Part shown: positions 8,061 through 16,490 of the stretch, piece after piece
Layout of the letters: every line of letters starts with the position of its first letter
Numbering within the stretch: position 1 is the first letter of the stretch
Origin: JAEMQF01 sp963850525
Lineage (GTDB): Bacteria; Pseudomonadota; Gammaproteobacteria; Burkholderiales; Burkholderiaceae_C
Direction of reading: 5' to 3'
Assembly (NCBI GenBank): GCA_963850525.1
Contig: CAWKLQ010000008.1
Span: 744,001-808,000, forward strand
DNA length: 64,000 nucleotides
Position numbers and translations under genes: made by a program
Notes under the pieces: model-generated
Databases searched by the model: none
Told to the model about the DNA's origin: nothing
Seen by the model: the letters and a program-made list of their open reading frames with translations, nothing else

Positions 8061-9391
8061 TCATGCCTTGTTCGCTGCGGCCTGCGGCGCGGCGCCGATG
8101 CGCATCGGGTTGTTCGGGTGCGTCGTCCAGTTCGCGTAGTCGCCGCTCACTGATCTCCCGGTACGGCGATCAGTCTCGCCGGGAGCGAGAACGCGCATCG
8201 TGATCGTGTCGGGCACCGGGCAGATCGAGACGCACAGGTTGCAGCCGACACACTCTTCTTCGATCACTTCGAAGTGGCGCTTCCCGTCCTTCACCGCACT
8301 GATCGCCTGGTGCGCCGTGTCTTCGCACACGACGTGGCAACGCCCGCACTGGATGCACGAGTCCTGGTGGATGACGGCCTTCTCGACGTGATTCAGGTTC
8401 AGCGAATTCCAGTCCTTCACGCTGCCCACAGCCCGGCCGCGAAAACCTTCGATGCTGCGGTAGCCGTGTTGATCCATGAAATTGTTCAGGCCGTCGCACA
8501 TGTCCTGCACGATCTTGAAGCCGTAGACCATCGCCGCGGTGCACACCTGCACCGTGCCGCAACCCAAGGCGATGAACTCGGCAGCGTCGCGCCACGTCGT
8601 GATGCCGCCGATGCCCGAGAGCGGCAGCGTCGCGGTGGCTGCATCGCGCGCGATTTCGGCGACCATGTTCAGCGCGATCGGTTTCACCGCCGGGCCGCAA
8701 TAGCCGCCGTGCGAGCCCCAGGCGCCGATGCTCGGGCTCATCACCATGCGCTCGAGGTCCACACCCATCACCGAGTTCACGGTGTTGATCAGGCTCACCG
8801 CGTCGGCGCCGCCGGTTCGTGCCGCGCGCGCCGGCAGGCGCACGTCGGTGATGTTGGGCGTGAGCTTGACGATCACCGGCAGCTTCGTGTGGTGCTTGCA
8901 CCACTGCGTGAGCGCTCGATGTACTCCGGCACCTGGCCCACCGCAGCGCCCATGCCGCGCTCGCTCATGCCGTGCGGGCAGCCGAAGTTGAGCTCGACGC
9001 CATCGGCGCCGGTGTCTTCGACCATTGGCAGGATGCGCCGCCACGATTCTTCGACCAGCGGCACCATCAGCGAGACGAGCACGGCGCGGTCCGGCCAGCG
9101 GCGCTTCACGCGCGCGATCTCATCCAGGTTTGTTTGCAGCGGCCGATCGGTGATGAGCTCGATGTTGTTGAAGCCGATGACGCGCCGGTCCGCAGCGAGC
9201 AGCGCGCCGTAGCGCGGGCCGTTCACGTTGACGATCGGCGGGTCTTCGCCGAGCGTTTTCCACACCACGCCTCCCCAGCCCGCCTCGAAGGCGCGGTTCA
9301 CGTTGTATTCCTTGTCGGTGGGCGGGGCCGAGGCGAGCCAGAACGGGTTCGGGCTCTGGATTCCGGCAAAGCTGGATTTCAGGTCAGCCAT
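8061..9391 (-). pseudogene. preA: Dihydropyrimidine dehydrogenase, PreA subunit, with single-base frameshift
   Basis: PreA reduces uracil/thymine with NADH together with PreT. The start at 9391 (AGGAG upstream) gives MADLKSSFAGIQSPNPFWLA, and the FMN barrel is intact up to VGQVPEYIE. The frame then breaks at about 8915 and resumes one base off with ALTQWCKHHTKLPVIVKLTP, continuing to two 4Fe-4S motifs (CIQCGRCHVVC and CVGCNLCVSIC). One base, most simply a C on the + strand within AGCGCTCGAT, is missing; restoring it gives a normal ~443-residue protein. The gene overlaps preT by eight bases. As written the operon could not finish its first step; a sequencing or assembly error is as likely as a real mutation. 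Confidence 0.85.
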
Positions 9392-10772
9392 GGTGGGTCT
9401 CCTGCATCGTGGCGTTTGTGCCGGCGGCACTGCGCAGCGCGAGGTCGATAGCGACCGCTGCGCGCTTGCCGTGCTCGACCGCTTCGACGGTCAGGTCCCG
9501 GCCGCCGTGCCGGCAATCGCCGCCAGCCCAGACGCGCGCAGCGCTGGTGCGGCCGTCGGCGTCGGTGACGATGCGACCCTGCTTCAATTGAAGCGCCGAG
9601 CCGACGGGCTCAGCCACAAAAGTCTGGCCGATTGCCTTGAGCACCATGTCGGCCTCGAGCGTGAACGTCTCGCCGGTCTCGAGCAGCTTGCCACCCTGCA
9701 GTGCAGTCGCCGCGAAGCGCACGCCGCGCAGCACGCCGTTCTCGCTGAGCACTTCTTTCGGCGCCGCCCAGTGGCGGATGCTCACGCCGTTGATCTGTGC
9801 CCACTCCTGCTCGTGCGCAGACGCCGACATCGCATCAGCGCCCCGCCGGTAGACGATCGTCGCCGTCTGCGCGCCGAGCAGCCGCGACTGCACCGCAGCG
9901 TCCACCGCCGTCATGCCCCCGCCGATGACGATCACGTGCCGCCCCACCGGCACCGCAGCCGGGTCGGACTGGCGCAGCTCGGCGATGAACTTGACCGCGT
10001 CGCGCACTCCCGCCACCTGCGGCTCGATGATGCCCAGCGCGTTGACACCTGCCAAACCGACGCCGAGAAACACCGCGTCGTAAGCGCCCTGCAGGCTCGC
10101 GAGCGTGAAGTCGCGCCCGAGTTGCTGCCGGCCCCGAACTTCGATGCCGCCGATAGCGAGCAGCCACTGCACCTCCTGCTGCGCGAAGCCATCCGTCGTC
10201 TTGTAGGTTGCCAGGCCGTACTCGTTGAGCCCGCCGAGTTTGGGCAGCGCGTCGAACAGCACCACGTCGTGGCCGCGCCGCGCCAGGCCATGCGCGCACG
10301 CCAGCCCCGCCGGGCCGGCGCCGACGACGGCGACCCGCCGCCCGGTCGCCGCGGCGCGCGTGAACAGCGGCGTTCCTGGATTGGAGAAATGAGCGTCGGT
10401 CGCGTAGCGCTGCAGCGCGCCGATCTCGACCGGCTTGTCTTCATGCGTGTGGCGCACACACGCCTGCTCGCACAACACCTCGGTCGGGCAAACGCGCGCG
10501 CACATGCCGCCGAGCGGGTTGGCTTCCAGGATCGCGCGCGCCGCACCCCGCAGGTTGTCTTGGGCGATGCGCTGGATGAAGCTCGGAACGTCGATGCCGG
10601 TCGGGCACGCCGCGATGCACGGCGCGTCGAAGCAGTAGTAGCAGCGCTCGGCTTCGATCAGCGCCTGGGAGCGTGTCAGCGGTGGATGCGAGTCGGCAAA
10701 ATTCTTCGCGTAGTCGGCCAGATTCAGCCGCGCGGCGTGCAGGCCGCAGGCGCGCGATGCAGGTGTGTCCAA
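9384..10772 (-). CDS. preT: Dihydropyrimidine dehydrogenase, NAD(P)H-oxidising PreT subunit (GltD-like)
   Basis: This 462-residue flavoprotein has N-terminal Fe-S cysteines (CYYCFDAPCIAACPTG, then CARVCPTEVLCEQAC), an FAD loop (VAVVGAGPAGLACA) and an NAD(P) loop (VIVIGGGMTAVDAA). It closes with the AGGDC motif typical of GltD-type reductases. It passes electrons from NAD(P)H to PreA for pyrimidine reduction. The start is TTG at 10772 with a strong GGAGG nine bases upstream; no better start exists before the first cluster ligands. It is the first gene of the pyrimidine operon, 154 bases from the divergent regulator, with two palindromic sites between them. Confidence 0.92.
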   Translation of the reverse strand: MDTPASRACGLHAARLNLADYAKNFADSHPPLTRSQALIEAERCYYCFDAPCIAACPTGIDVPSFIQRIAQDNLRGAARAILEANPLGGMCARVCPTEVLCEQACVRHTHEDKPVEIGALQRYATDAHFSNPGTPLFTRAAATGRRVAVVGAGPAGLACAHGLARRGHDVVLFDALPKLGGLNEYGLATYKTTDGFAQQEVQWLLAIGGIEVRGRQQLGRDFTLASLQGAYDAVFLGVGLAGVNALGIIEPQVAGVRDAVKFIAELRQSDPAAVPVGRHVIVIGGGMTAVDAAVQSRLLGAQTATIVYRRGADAMSASAHEQEWAQINGVSIRHWAAPKEVLSENGVLRGVRFAATALQGGKLLETGETFTLEADMVLKAIGQTFVAEPVGSALQLKQGRIVTDADGRTSAARVWAGGDCRHGGRDLTVEAVEHGKRAAVAIDLALRSAAGTNATMQETHHG

Positions 10773-10849
10773 GAGAGGCCTCCGTATCGAGTCAGCCCAA
10801 CCCCACGCCAGGCCCGCCGCGACGCTGCGAGCCAGACCGAAGCGGCAAC

Positions 10850-10883
10850 TTTACGGGCCTGTAAATCTTTACGGATGCGTAAA
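10850..10883. promoter_or_regulatory. Two tandem 16-bp palindromes, probable operator of the TetR regulator
   Basis: TTTACGGGCCTGTAAA (10850-10865, one mismatched pair) and TTTACGGATGCGTAAA (10868-10883, perfect six-base arms around GATG) lie 18 bp centre to centre. They sit in the only non-coding gap between preT (start 10772, leftward) and the TetR gene (start 10927, rightward). Two dimers side by side on nearly the same helix face is common for TetR proteins. The sequence differs from the E. coli RutR consensus as I recall it, so binding is inferred from position and symmetry. Confidence 0.7.
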
Positions 10884-10926
10884 AACCCGCAAGCGCGCGC
10901 CGCGCTCGCCTCGCCACAATGAAGCG

Positions 10927-11628
10927 ATGAACGCCGCCCCCACACGTGCACCGGCTGCCGTCGCGCGCAAGCGCCTCGCGGCCGCAGCGGCGCCCGCCTC
11001 ACCCAGCCCGCGCGCACCGCGCGCCGCGCGCGTGCACAAGCAGGCGTTGATCCTGCTCGAAGCCGAGCGCCAGTTCGCGCGCTTCGGTTTCGAGGGCGTG
11101 TCGCTCGACAACATCGCCGCGGCTCTGGGCATCAGCCGGCAGAACATGCTGTACTACTTTTCGAGCAAGGACGAGCTCTACAGCGCCGTGCTCGACAACG
11201 TTCTCGAGTCGTGGCTCGAGAGCATGGACGCGCTCGCCAAAGAAGACGACCCCGAAGCCGCGATCGGCAGCTACATCCGCGCCAAACTGCGCTTCTCGGC
11301 GCAGCGCCCCAGCGGCTCGGCGGTGTTCACGCGCGAGGTCATGGCCGGCGCACCGCGTTATGCGGCCAAGCTCGCCAAACTCGTCATCCCGCACCTGCGC
11401 CGCGACGTGAGAACGTTCGAGAAGTGGGCGCGCCAGGGGTTGATCGAACGTGTTGACTTCACGCACCTGATGTTCGTCATCTGGTCGGCAACCCAAGCGT
11501 ATGCGGATCTCGCGCCACAGTTTGCGCTGTTCATCGGTAAAGACAAACTGGCAGACGCTGACTTCGATGCAGCGCACGCGCTGCTGACGCGAATCGTCAT
11601 GGGCAGCCTGCGCAAGACTTCACCCTGA
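10927..11628 (+). CDS. TetR-family regulator, RutR-like, of pyrimidine degradation
   Basis: The protein is 233 residues. After a basic, disordered N-terminus (about 40 residues rich in Ala, Pro and Arg) comes a TetR helix-turn-helix: ERQFARFGFEGVSLDNIAAALGISRQ, written here only to locate it at ~45-72, then NMLYYFSSKDELY. The C-terminal ligand domain resembles the YcdC/RutR group (RPSGSAVFTREVMAG; VIPHLRRDVRTFEKW), whose founding member senses uracil. It is transcribed away from the eight-gene catabolic operon, with twin palindromes in between. Repression of both genes relieved by a pyrimidine is inferred. ATG 10927 is the first Met in a plausible position. Confidence 0.85.
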   Translation: MNAAPTRAPAAVARKRLAAAAAPASPSPRAPRAARVHKQALILLEAERQFARFGFEGVSLDNIAAALGISRQNMLYYFSSKDELYSAVLDNVLESWLESMDALAKEDDPEAAIGSYIRAKLRFSAQRPSGSAVFTREVMAGAPRYAAKLAKLVIPHLRRDVRTFEKWARQGLIERVDFTHLMFVIWSATQAYADLAPQFALFIGKDKLADADFDAAHALLTRIVMGSLRKTSP

Positions 11629-11689
11629 TGCGTTGAAGCCCCCGGGGCCGCTCGCGTCCCCCTGGCGCCCATGTGACTCAATGCCTTGC

Positions 11690-12493
11690 CTACGGCGCGG
11701 CCGCTGGCGGCGCCACCGCAGCGCCTTCGATGCCGTGGCGCGCCAGCGCACTCGCGACGAAACCCGAGGCTTTCATCTGCTCGACAAATTCATTGAGGAA
11801 GCGCGCCCCCGCGTCGCGCCCCTTAGGCGTGACCATCGCCTGGTTGATCACCATGAAGCGCCCGGGCAGCAGGCGCAGGCCGGGAAGGCGTTTCGCATCG
11901 GCTTCGAGCTGCTGCTTCACACCTGCGGCGACGTCGAGCTTCTGCGCGATGAACAGGTCGGTCACTGCCGGCGACGTGGGCGCGTACACCATGCGTGCCT
12001 GCTTCAGCTGACGGCCAAGGAACAGGTCGTACGCGCTGCCCTTGCCCACCGCGACGCGAACGCCTTCGCGGTCCACATCTTCGTTGCGCTGCATCGCAGA
12101 CTCGGCGCGAACCAGGTACGCACCTTCGATCACCACATAGGGTGGCGTCTGCAGCATGTCCTGGCCGCGCGCCGGGTCGATGGCGACGAAGGCCACGTCC
12201 CACGCGCCGCTGCGCGCGGCCTCGACGACTTTGCCCGCAGCTTCGAACGTCACCAGCTCCAGGCCCACGCCCAGGCGTGCCGCGAGTTCACGCGACATGT
12301 CGACCGACACGCCGCGTGCTTGGCCCGTCGCGGGGTCTTTCGTCGCGAGAATCGGGTTGCCGAAATTGATCGCTGCGCGCAGCTTGCCAGTGGGTGCGAG
12401 TTCGGCAACCACTGCCGGCGAAGCAGAGGGCCGGCTCGCGCAAGCGCTCAACAGTGCGGCACACAGGCCGAGGACGATTGTCTTGCGCAGCAT
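11690..12493 (-). CDS. Periplasmic solute-binding lipoprotein (SBP_bac_3, amino-acid type)
   Basis: This 267-residue protein has a lipoprotein signal (MLRKTIVLGLCAALLSAC; Cys18 would be lipidated) and a two-lobed binding fold: GKLRAAINFGNPILA, GVSVDMSRELAARLGV, WDVAFVAIDPARG and VGKGSAYDLFLGR. Such proteins capture polar amino acids or related compounds for an ABC importer. No permease or ATPase gene is adjacent, so it is an orphan component. ATG 12493 is preceded by GGAG; the longer open frame upstream has no signal sequence and is rejected. It lies downstream of the halohydrin-dehalogenase-like gene on the same strand, about 60 bases away. Confidence 0.85.
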   Translation of the reverse strand: MLRKTIVLGLCAALLSACASRPSASPAVVAELAPTGKLRAAINFGNPILATKDPATGQARGVSVDMSRELAARLGVGLELVTFEAAGKVVEAARSGAWDVAFVAIDPARGQDMLQTPPYVVIEGAYLVRAESAMQRNEDVDREGVRVAVGKGSAYDLFLGRQLKQARMVYAPTSPAVTDLFIAQKLDVAAGVKQQLEADAKRLPGLRLLPGRFMVINQAMVTPKGRDAGARFLNEFVEQMKASGFVASALARHGIEGAAVAPPAAAP

Positions 12494-12552
12494 GCAAACT
12501 CCGGTTCGGGTGGGGGCAAAGTTTGCCACGCTGCGCACACCCCGGAGATCGC

Positions 12553-13236
12553 TCACGCGACCCACCCGCCGCACACCGGGAACACCTGGCCGACAAAACA
12601 CGCCGCGGCGTCACTCGACAGGTAGGCGGCAAACAACGCGTCTTCATCGCCCGAGACGAGGCGCCCGAGCGGCACTTCGCGCTTGAGCCGCTCCTGAAAC
12701 GCGGGGTTGGCTTGCACCTCGGCGCCGAAGTACATCGGGTTGTCGACGAAGTTCTGCGAAATCGCATTCAGCTGGATGTTGTCGCGCGCGATTTCCAGGC
12801 CTGCGGCGCGCACCCAGGCAAGCTGCGCACCGCGCGCCGCGCAGTAGGTGGACGTGCGCTTCATGCCGCGCAAGCCCGCGGCGCTGCCCATCACGACGAT
12901 CCGGCCGCGCCCGCGCGCACGCATTTGCGGCAGCACGGCGCGCAGCAGGCGCGGCAGCGGGTCGACGAGGTGGGCGAAGGTGCGGCGCCATTCGTCTTCG
13001 CCCACGTCCGCTACCGCGGAGGTGGGTGCCGGCAACGCGGGTTGGGCGATCAACACGTCGATCGCGCCGGCGTCGCTCACGACACGCTCCGCCATGCCGG
13101 CGTCGTCGCCCAAGGGGCGCGGGTCGGCGATCACGACGGCGCCGAGTTCGGCAAAGACGCGCTGCAGCGCCGGGCCCATGAAGTCATTGCACTGGGTGAG
13201 CAGAATCCGCCGGCCCTGGAGGTCGATGAGTTTCAT
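12553..13236 (-). CDS. Halohydrin dehalogenase-like atypical SDR
   Basis: The 227-residue protein has an SDR fold without NAD(P) features. In place of TGxxxGxG it reads T14-QCND-F19-M-G21, which fits T-x4-F-x-G. Its active site is S118-x12-Y131-x3-R135 (Lys replaced by Arg). These are the two motifs described for halohydrin dehalogenases, which close vicinal halohydrins to epoxides or open epoxides with small anions. QNFVDNPMYF (161-170) and the end (GQVFPVCGGW) also resemble that family. It is somewhat shorter than HheC (254). Neighbours give no halogen context. Alternative: an inactive SDR that lost its cofactor. Confidence 0.72.
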   Translation of the reverse strand: MKLIDLQGRRILLTQCNDFMGPALQRVFAELGAVVIADPRPLGDDAGMAERVVSDAGAIDVLIAQPALPAPTSAVADVGEDEWRRTFAHLVDPLPRLLRAVLPQMRARGRGRIVVMGSAAGLRGMKRTSTYCAARGAQLAWVRAAGLEIARDNIQLNAISQNFVDNPMYFGAEVQANPAFQERLKREVPLGRLVSGDEDALFAAYLSSDAAACFVGQVFPVCGGWVA

Positions 13237-13315
13237 GGGTACCCCTTTCCTGTCGAAGTCACGAGCGGTGCAGAGCGAGTATCGTCTTCATCCGTTGTGC
13301 AACGAGGAGACGCCC

Positions 13316-13702
13316 ATGGCGATGCGCGTGGTGAGGCTGGGCAGCCCCAGGGCCGAGGACGAAGGGCTGCGAATTGGCACAGTGCGGCGCCCGCCGCGCG
13401 GCGTGCCCAAGGCCGAGTTCGCAACGCGCGACTGGTACGACGTGTGGTTCCCGAACCTCGCGCCGAGCCTCGCGACGATGAAGTTCGCGCAGGCAGCGCA
13501 GACGCCCGGCGAGTGGGCCGCGTTCAAGAAAAAGTACCGCGCCGAGATGGCCGAGCCGAACCATGCGCACGCGCTCGAGCTGCTCGCCACGCTCTCGCGG
13601 CAGACGAACTTCTCGGTCGGGTGTTATTGCGAACACGAGGAGCGCTGCCACCGCTCCGTGTTGCGCGCGCTGCTCGAAGAACGTGGCGCCAAGTTCGCGT
13701 AG
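13316..13702 (+). CDS. DUF488 family protein (YeaO-like)
   Basis: A 128-residue cytosolic protein of the DUF488 family. It shows the conserved pieces RIGTVRRPPRGVPK (residues ~19-32), the acidic RDWYDVWFPNLAPS segment, FKKKYRAEM, and the C-terminal cysteine/arginine cluster GCYCEHEERCHRSVL. The biochemical role of the family is unknown; the Cys/His/Arg cluster suggests metal or nucleic-acid contact. The ATG at 13316 has GAGGAG nine bases upstream, which settles the start; a longer upstream frame is not coding. Transcribed divergently from the halohydrin-dehalogenase-like gene. Confidence 0.85.
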   Translation: MAMRVVRLGSPRAEDEGLRIGTVRRPPRGVPKAEFATRDWYDVWFPNLAPSLATMKFAQAAQTPGEWAAFKKKYRAEMAEPNHAHALELLATLSRQTNFSVGCYCEHEERCHRSVLRALLEERGAKFA

Positions 13703-13853
13703 CGGCGCAAACAACCGGCTGCGGTCGCTGCGCAACTGGAGAGCTGCCCCTAGAGAAATCCGTGCGTTCTGGGTATCGCTCTCTACAACTGTCTGCCGAT
13801 ACTCGCGGCCTTCGATGAAGCTTCATCGCCATTTTCCCAAGGACAGACACACC

Positions 13854-14447
13854 ATGAGCCCTTCGACCCTGAGCAGCGTCACGCTGGAAACGCTCGAGAA
13901 CTATCGCACCGCGGCAACGCGTAGCGTCGTCGCCTATCGCCTGGGCGGCAAGCGCCTCGTGGACGTGGTCAACGCCGCACTGGAAAACACGGTCTACCCG
14001 CGCACCGCGAAGATCGCGCCGCGCGCCACCGAGCGTTTGAATCAGGTTCGCGGCAACGTCAGCGAAGTCATCGTCAGGGGCGTGGATCAGGTCGCGCAGC
14101 GCAGCGAGCAAGCCATCGAGTTCGGCTCGGCCACCGCCGCCGCGCAAGTCTCCAAACTCGCTGAGTTGGCGGCCGGCATCCACAACCCGCGCGTTGCGAG
14201 CAGCCTGCAAACCGCGGCGCGCCTGAGCCTGCCTGCCGCCAACGTCGCCCTGGCAGTGTCGAGCCGAATCGCCCAAGGCGCGAACGCGCTCGCCGACGCC
14301 GCCGGCGCGCGCCCGGTGCGCAGCCTGGCACGCAAAGCCGCAGCAACTGCCAAGCGCCGCGCCGCGCCCGTGGCGCGCAAGGCGCAGACAACGCTCAAGA
14401 CGGGCGCCAAGCGCGCTGCAAAGTTCGCCAAGCGCGCGACGGCTTGA
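13854..14447 (+). CDS. Phasin-like protein with basic histone-H1-like tail
   Basis: The 197-residue protein has two parts. Residues ~1-145 are amphipathic helix with many Ala and few aromatics (TLETLENYRTAATRSVVAY; QVRGNVSEVIVRGVDQ), as in phasins that coat polyhydroxyalkanoate granules. Residues ~150-197 are Ala/Lys/Arg repeats (RKAAATAKRRAAPVARKAQ) like histone-H1 tails. A granule protein that also touches DNA, similar in idea to PhaM/PhaF, is a reasonable reading but unproven. AAGGA lies ten bases before ATG 13854; an ATG 13 codons earlier is also in frame. A hairpin terminator follows. Confidence 0.6.
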   Translation: MSPSTLSSVTLETLENYRTAATRSVVAYRLGGKRLVDVVNAALENTVYPRTAKIAPRATERLNQVRGNVSEVIVRGVDQVAQRSEQAIEFGSATAAAQVSKLAELAAGIHNPRVASSLQTAARLSLPAANVALAVSSRIAQGANALADAAGARPVRSLARKAAATAKRRAAPVARKAQTTLKTGAKRAAKFAKRATA

Positions 14448-14473
14448 CGCTTCTCCGCAATCGCTCCTGAATG

Positions 14474-14507
14474 GGGGTTCGGCGCAAGCCGAGCCCCTTT
14501 CTGCTTT
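14474..14507 (+). terminator. Rho-independent terminator after phasin-like gene
   Basis: A 10-bp stem, GGGGTTCGGC / GCCGAGCCCC with one G-U pair, closes a GCAA tetraloop and is followed by TTTCTGCTTT. It lies 27 bases after the stop of the phasin-like gene and just before the esterase gene, so it separates the two transcription units. Confidence 0.7.
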
Positions 14508-14529
14508 GGGACGCCGCAGAATCACCCCC

Positions 14530-15672
14530 ATGCAACTCCCTGGCTTCCTGACGCGGCACGCACTCGCGCCCGCGCTGCGCCTGGCGCGTGACCACCTCGC
14601 GGCGAACCCCGATTACCGCGAAATCCGCAAATGGGTCGCGCGCATCGATCAGGCGTATCCGCAGCAACCGGACGACGCGCAGTCCAGCGAAGTCGACATC
14701 GCCGGCCTCAAGGCGACGTGGATAGCCGCGAAGGGCGCGCGCAAAGATCGCGCGATCCTCTACCTGCACGGCGGCGCCTTCATCATCGAGACGCCGCGGA
14801 TTCACGCCGGCTTGGCGGCACGCATCGGTGCGCAGGCGCAGGCGCGCGCGCTGATGCCGAGTTATCGCCTCGCGCCCGAGTTCCCCTGTCCTGCTGCGCT
14901 GGACGACTGCGTCGCGGCGTACCGTTTCCTGCTGGAGAGCGGCTTCGCCGCGCCGCAGATCCTGCTCGCCGGCGATTCGGCCGGCGGCACCCTGGCGCTC
15001 GGCCTGCTGCTGCGCGCGCGCGACGAAGGCCTGCCGCTGCCGGCGGGCGCAGTCGTCCTGTCGCCGGCAACCGACGGCCTGCTGCGTGGCGATTCGATGC
15101 GCCGCAACGACGGCCACGACGCGATGTTCGCGCCGAGCCTGTTCCACGCGCTCGCGCCGCTCTACCTGCGCGACGAGAGCCTGCGCACGCATCCGCATGT
15201 CTCGCCGCTGCACGGCAATCTGCAGGGCCTGCCGCCGATCCTGCTGCTGGTGGGCAGCACCGAACTGTTGCTCGACGACTCGGTGCGCTTCGCGGGCAAG
15301 TGCCCGAGCGCGACGCTCGAGGTGTGGCACGACATGCCGCACGTCTTCCCGCTGTTTCACTTTCTTCCCGAAGCGGCGGACGCAACGGCGCGCATCGGCG
15401 GTTTCATCGACGCGTGTTTCGTCGCCTCGCGCGCCCAGGCGCCGGTTGCCGCGCGCGGTGCGGTGGACGACGCCGAAGTGGGCAGCGAACCGGCACCGGA
15501 TCAGGCCCGCTCCGCGCCGGCGCTCGGCAAGGCAGCGGAACAGCCGGCGCGACTTTCGGGCTGGCGATTTGATCTGCGCCGGATCACCCCGCGCACCCGG
15601 CTCTACCTGGGTGCGGCGGCGCTCGGTTTGTTCCTCACCGGCTTGGCCTGTGGCGTGGTGTTTGCGCGCTGA
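14530..15672 (+). CDS. Alpha/beta hydrolase of the hormone-sensitive-lipase group with C-terminal membrane segment
   Basis: The 380-residue protein has the HSL-family oxyanion motif YLHGGAF (~residue 80), then SYRLAPEFPCPAALDD and the nucleophile elbow AGDSAGGT. The catalytic acid is probably in the LLLVGSTELLLDDS region and the His in WHDMPHVFP. It would hydrolyse short-chain esters. Unusually, after the catalytic domain there is a ~50-residue polar linker and then a single hydrophobic helix (TRLYLGAAALGLFLTGLAC) ending in VVFAR, which suggests tail anchoring in the inner membrane. ATG 14530 is used; an in-frame TTG eight codons upstream is weaker. Its 3' end overlaps the amidase gene. Confidence 0.85.
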   Translation: MQLPGFLTRHALAPALRLARDHLAANPDYREIRKWVARIDQAYPQQPDDAQSSEVDIAGLKATWIAAKGARKDRAILYLHGGAFIIETPRIHAGLAARIGAQAQARALMPSYRLAPEFPCPAALDDCVAAYRFLLESGFAAPQILLAGDSAGGTLALGLLLRARDEGLPLPAGAVVLSPATDGLLRGDSMRRNDGHDAMFAPSLFHALAPLYLRDESLRTHPHVSPLHGNLQGLPPILLLVGSTELLLDDSVRFAGKCPSATLEVWHDMPHVFPLFHFLPEAADATARIGGFIDACFVASRAQAPVAARGAVDDAEVGSEPAPDQARSAPALGKAAEQPARLSGWRFDLRRITPRTRLYLGAAALGLFLTGLACGVVFAR

Positions 15673-16282
15673 GGCGGCAAGCGCCCTGATCGCTGCGCTG
15701 CTCGCCACGGCGCCCGGCGATGGCTGCGCGCGTCGCACGGGCGGCGCACGCAGCGAAGCGATCGACACGATCGTCGTCCACTCGACGGGAGGCCCGACCT
15801 GTGACGCCGTGACCGGCCGAGCGATTTGGGTGAAGGGCGGGGCCCTCGAAGACAACCTGCGCCAGATCGAAGCGCATCCGCGCCTGGGAATCCACTACAT
15901 GATCGATCGCGACGGAACCGTGCGATCGAGTGTGCCCGAGGACCAGCTCGCGCACCACGTGTTTCGCTGGAGTGGGCGTTCGATCGCGATCGAGCTCGTC
16001 AACGACGGCGACGGGCTGGATCCGTTTCCGCAAGCGCAGCTCGGCGCACTCGTCGAGCTGTTGCGCGACATCGCACAACGCCGCGGCATTGCGCGCGAGG
16101 GCGTGCGCAGGCACTCCGATCTGGACCGCGCCATGCTGCCTTGCGACAAGACGCAGCGGCGCAAAGTGGACCCGGGTGCGGCGTACCCGCATGAAGCGAT
16201 TCTGGATCGGGTCTTTGCGCCGCCACGGCGTCTGCGCAGGCGCAGGGCGCGAGCGCGCGCCGCGCTGCACAGCGCGCGCTAG
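15650..16282 (+). CDS. N-acetylmuramoyl-L-alanine amidase (Amidase_2 / AmpD-like)
   Basis: A zinc amidase of about 210 residues that should cut the bond between N-acetylmuramic acid and L-Ala in murein. Ligands fit the family: His in IVVHSTGG, His in RRHSDLDRA and Asp in RKVDPGAA; GIHYMIDRDGTV and the substrate His of AHHVF are also typical. A weak hydrophobic leader (ASALIAALLATA) precedes the domain, so export is possible. The start is uncertain: GTG 15650 and TTG 15662 are the nearest candidates, both inside the end of the esterase gene, with no clear ribosome site. The C-terminus is a run of Arg/Ala. Confidence 0.75.
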   Translation: MAWCLRAEAASALIAALLATAPGDGCARRTGGARSEAIDTIVVHSTGGPTCDAVTGRAIWVKGGALEDNLRQIEAHPRLGIHYMIDRDGTVRSSVPEDQLAHHVFRWSGRSIAIELVNDGDGLDPFPQAQLGALVELLRDIAQRRGIAREGVRRHSDLDRAMLPCDKTQRRKVDPGAAYPHEAILDRVFAPPRRLRRRRARARAALHSAR

Positions 16283-16372
16283 GGCGCATTCGCGGTGCGG
16301 CTTTGCGCGGCGCGACACCTGCCTACACTGACAGGCCGAGCCCTGGCCATCACCCCAACCCCGGAGACCCGC

Positions 16373-16456
16373 ATGCGCAACTTTCCATCCCCGCTGCTCG
16401 GGCTGCTGCTCGTGGCCTGCATTGGCAGCGCGAGCGCGCCGCGGCCGGCGCGCTGA
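16373..16456 (+). CDS. 27-codon signal/lipobox peptide, probably a lipoprotein remnant
   Basis: ATG at 16373 has a good GGAG nine bases upstream. It opens MRNFPSPLLGLLLVACIGSA, a signal sequence with a lipobox-like LLVAC, then SAPRPAR and a stop. It is too short for any usual lipoprotein, although entericidin-like peptides reach about 40-50 residues. The strong ribosome site suggests translation, but the mature part would be only ~12 residues. A gene cut short by deletion just before the TPP-enzyme gene is the simplest explanation; a leader peptide is another. Confidence 0.4.
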   Translation: MRNFPSPLLGLLLVACIGSASAPRPAR

Positions 16457-16490
16457 CACGCTGCGCCCCTACCCTGAACCCAAGGCCTGC

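Noticed and set aside
13524..14531. A 335-codon reverse frame over the phasin-like gene
   Set aside because: It has no domain and runs antisense to a gene with a good ribosome site and a terminator.
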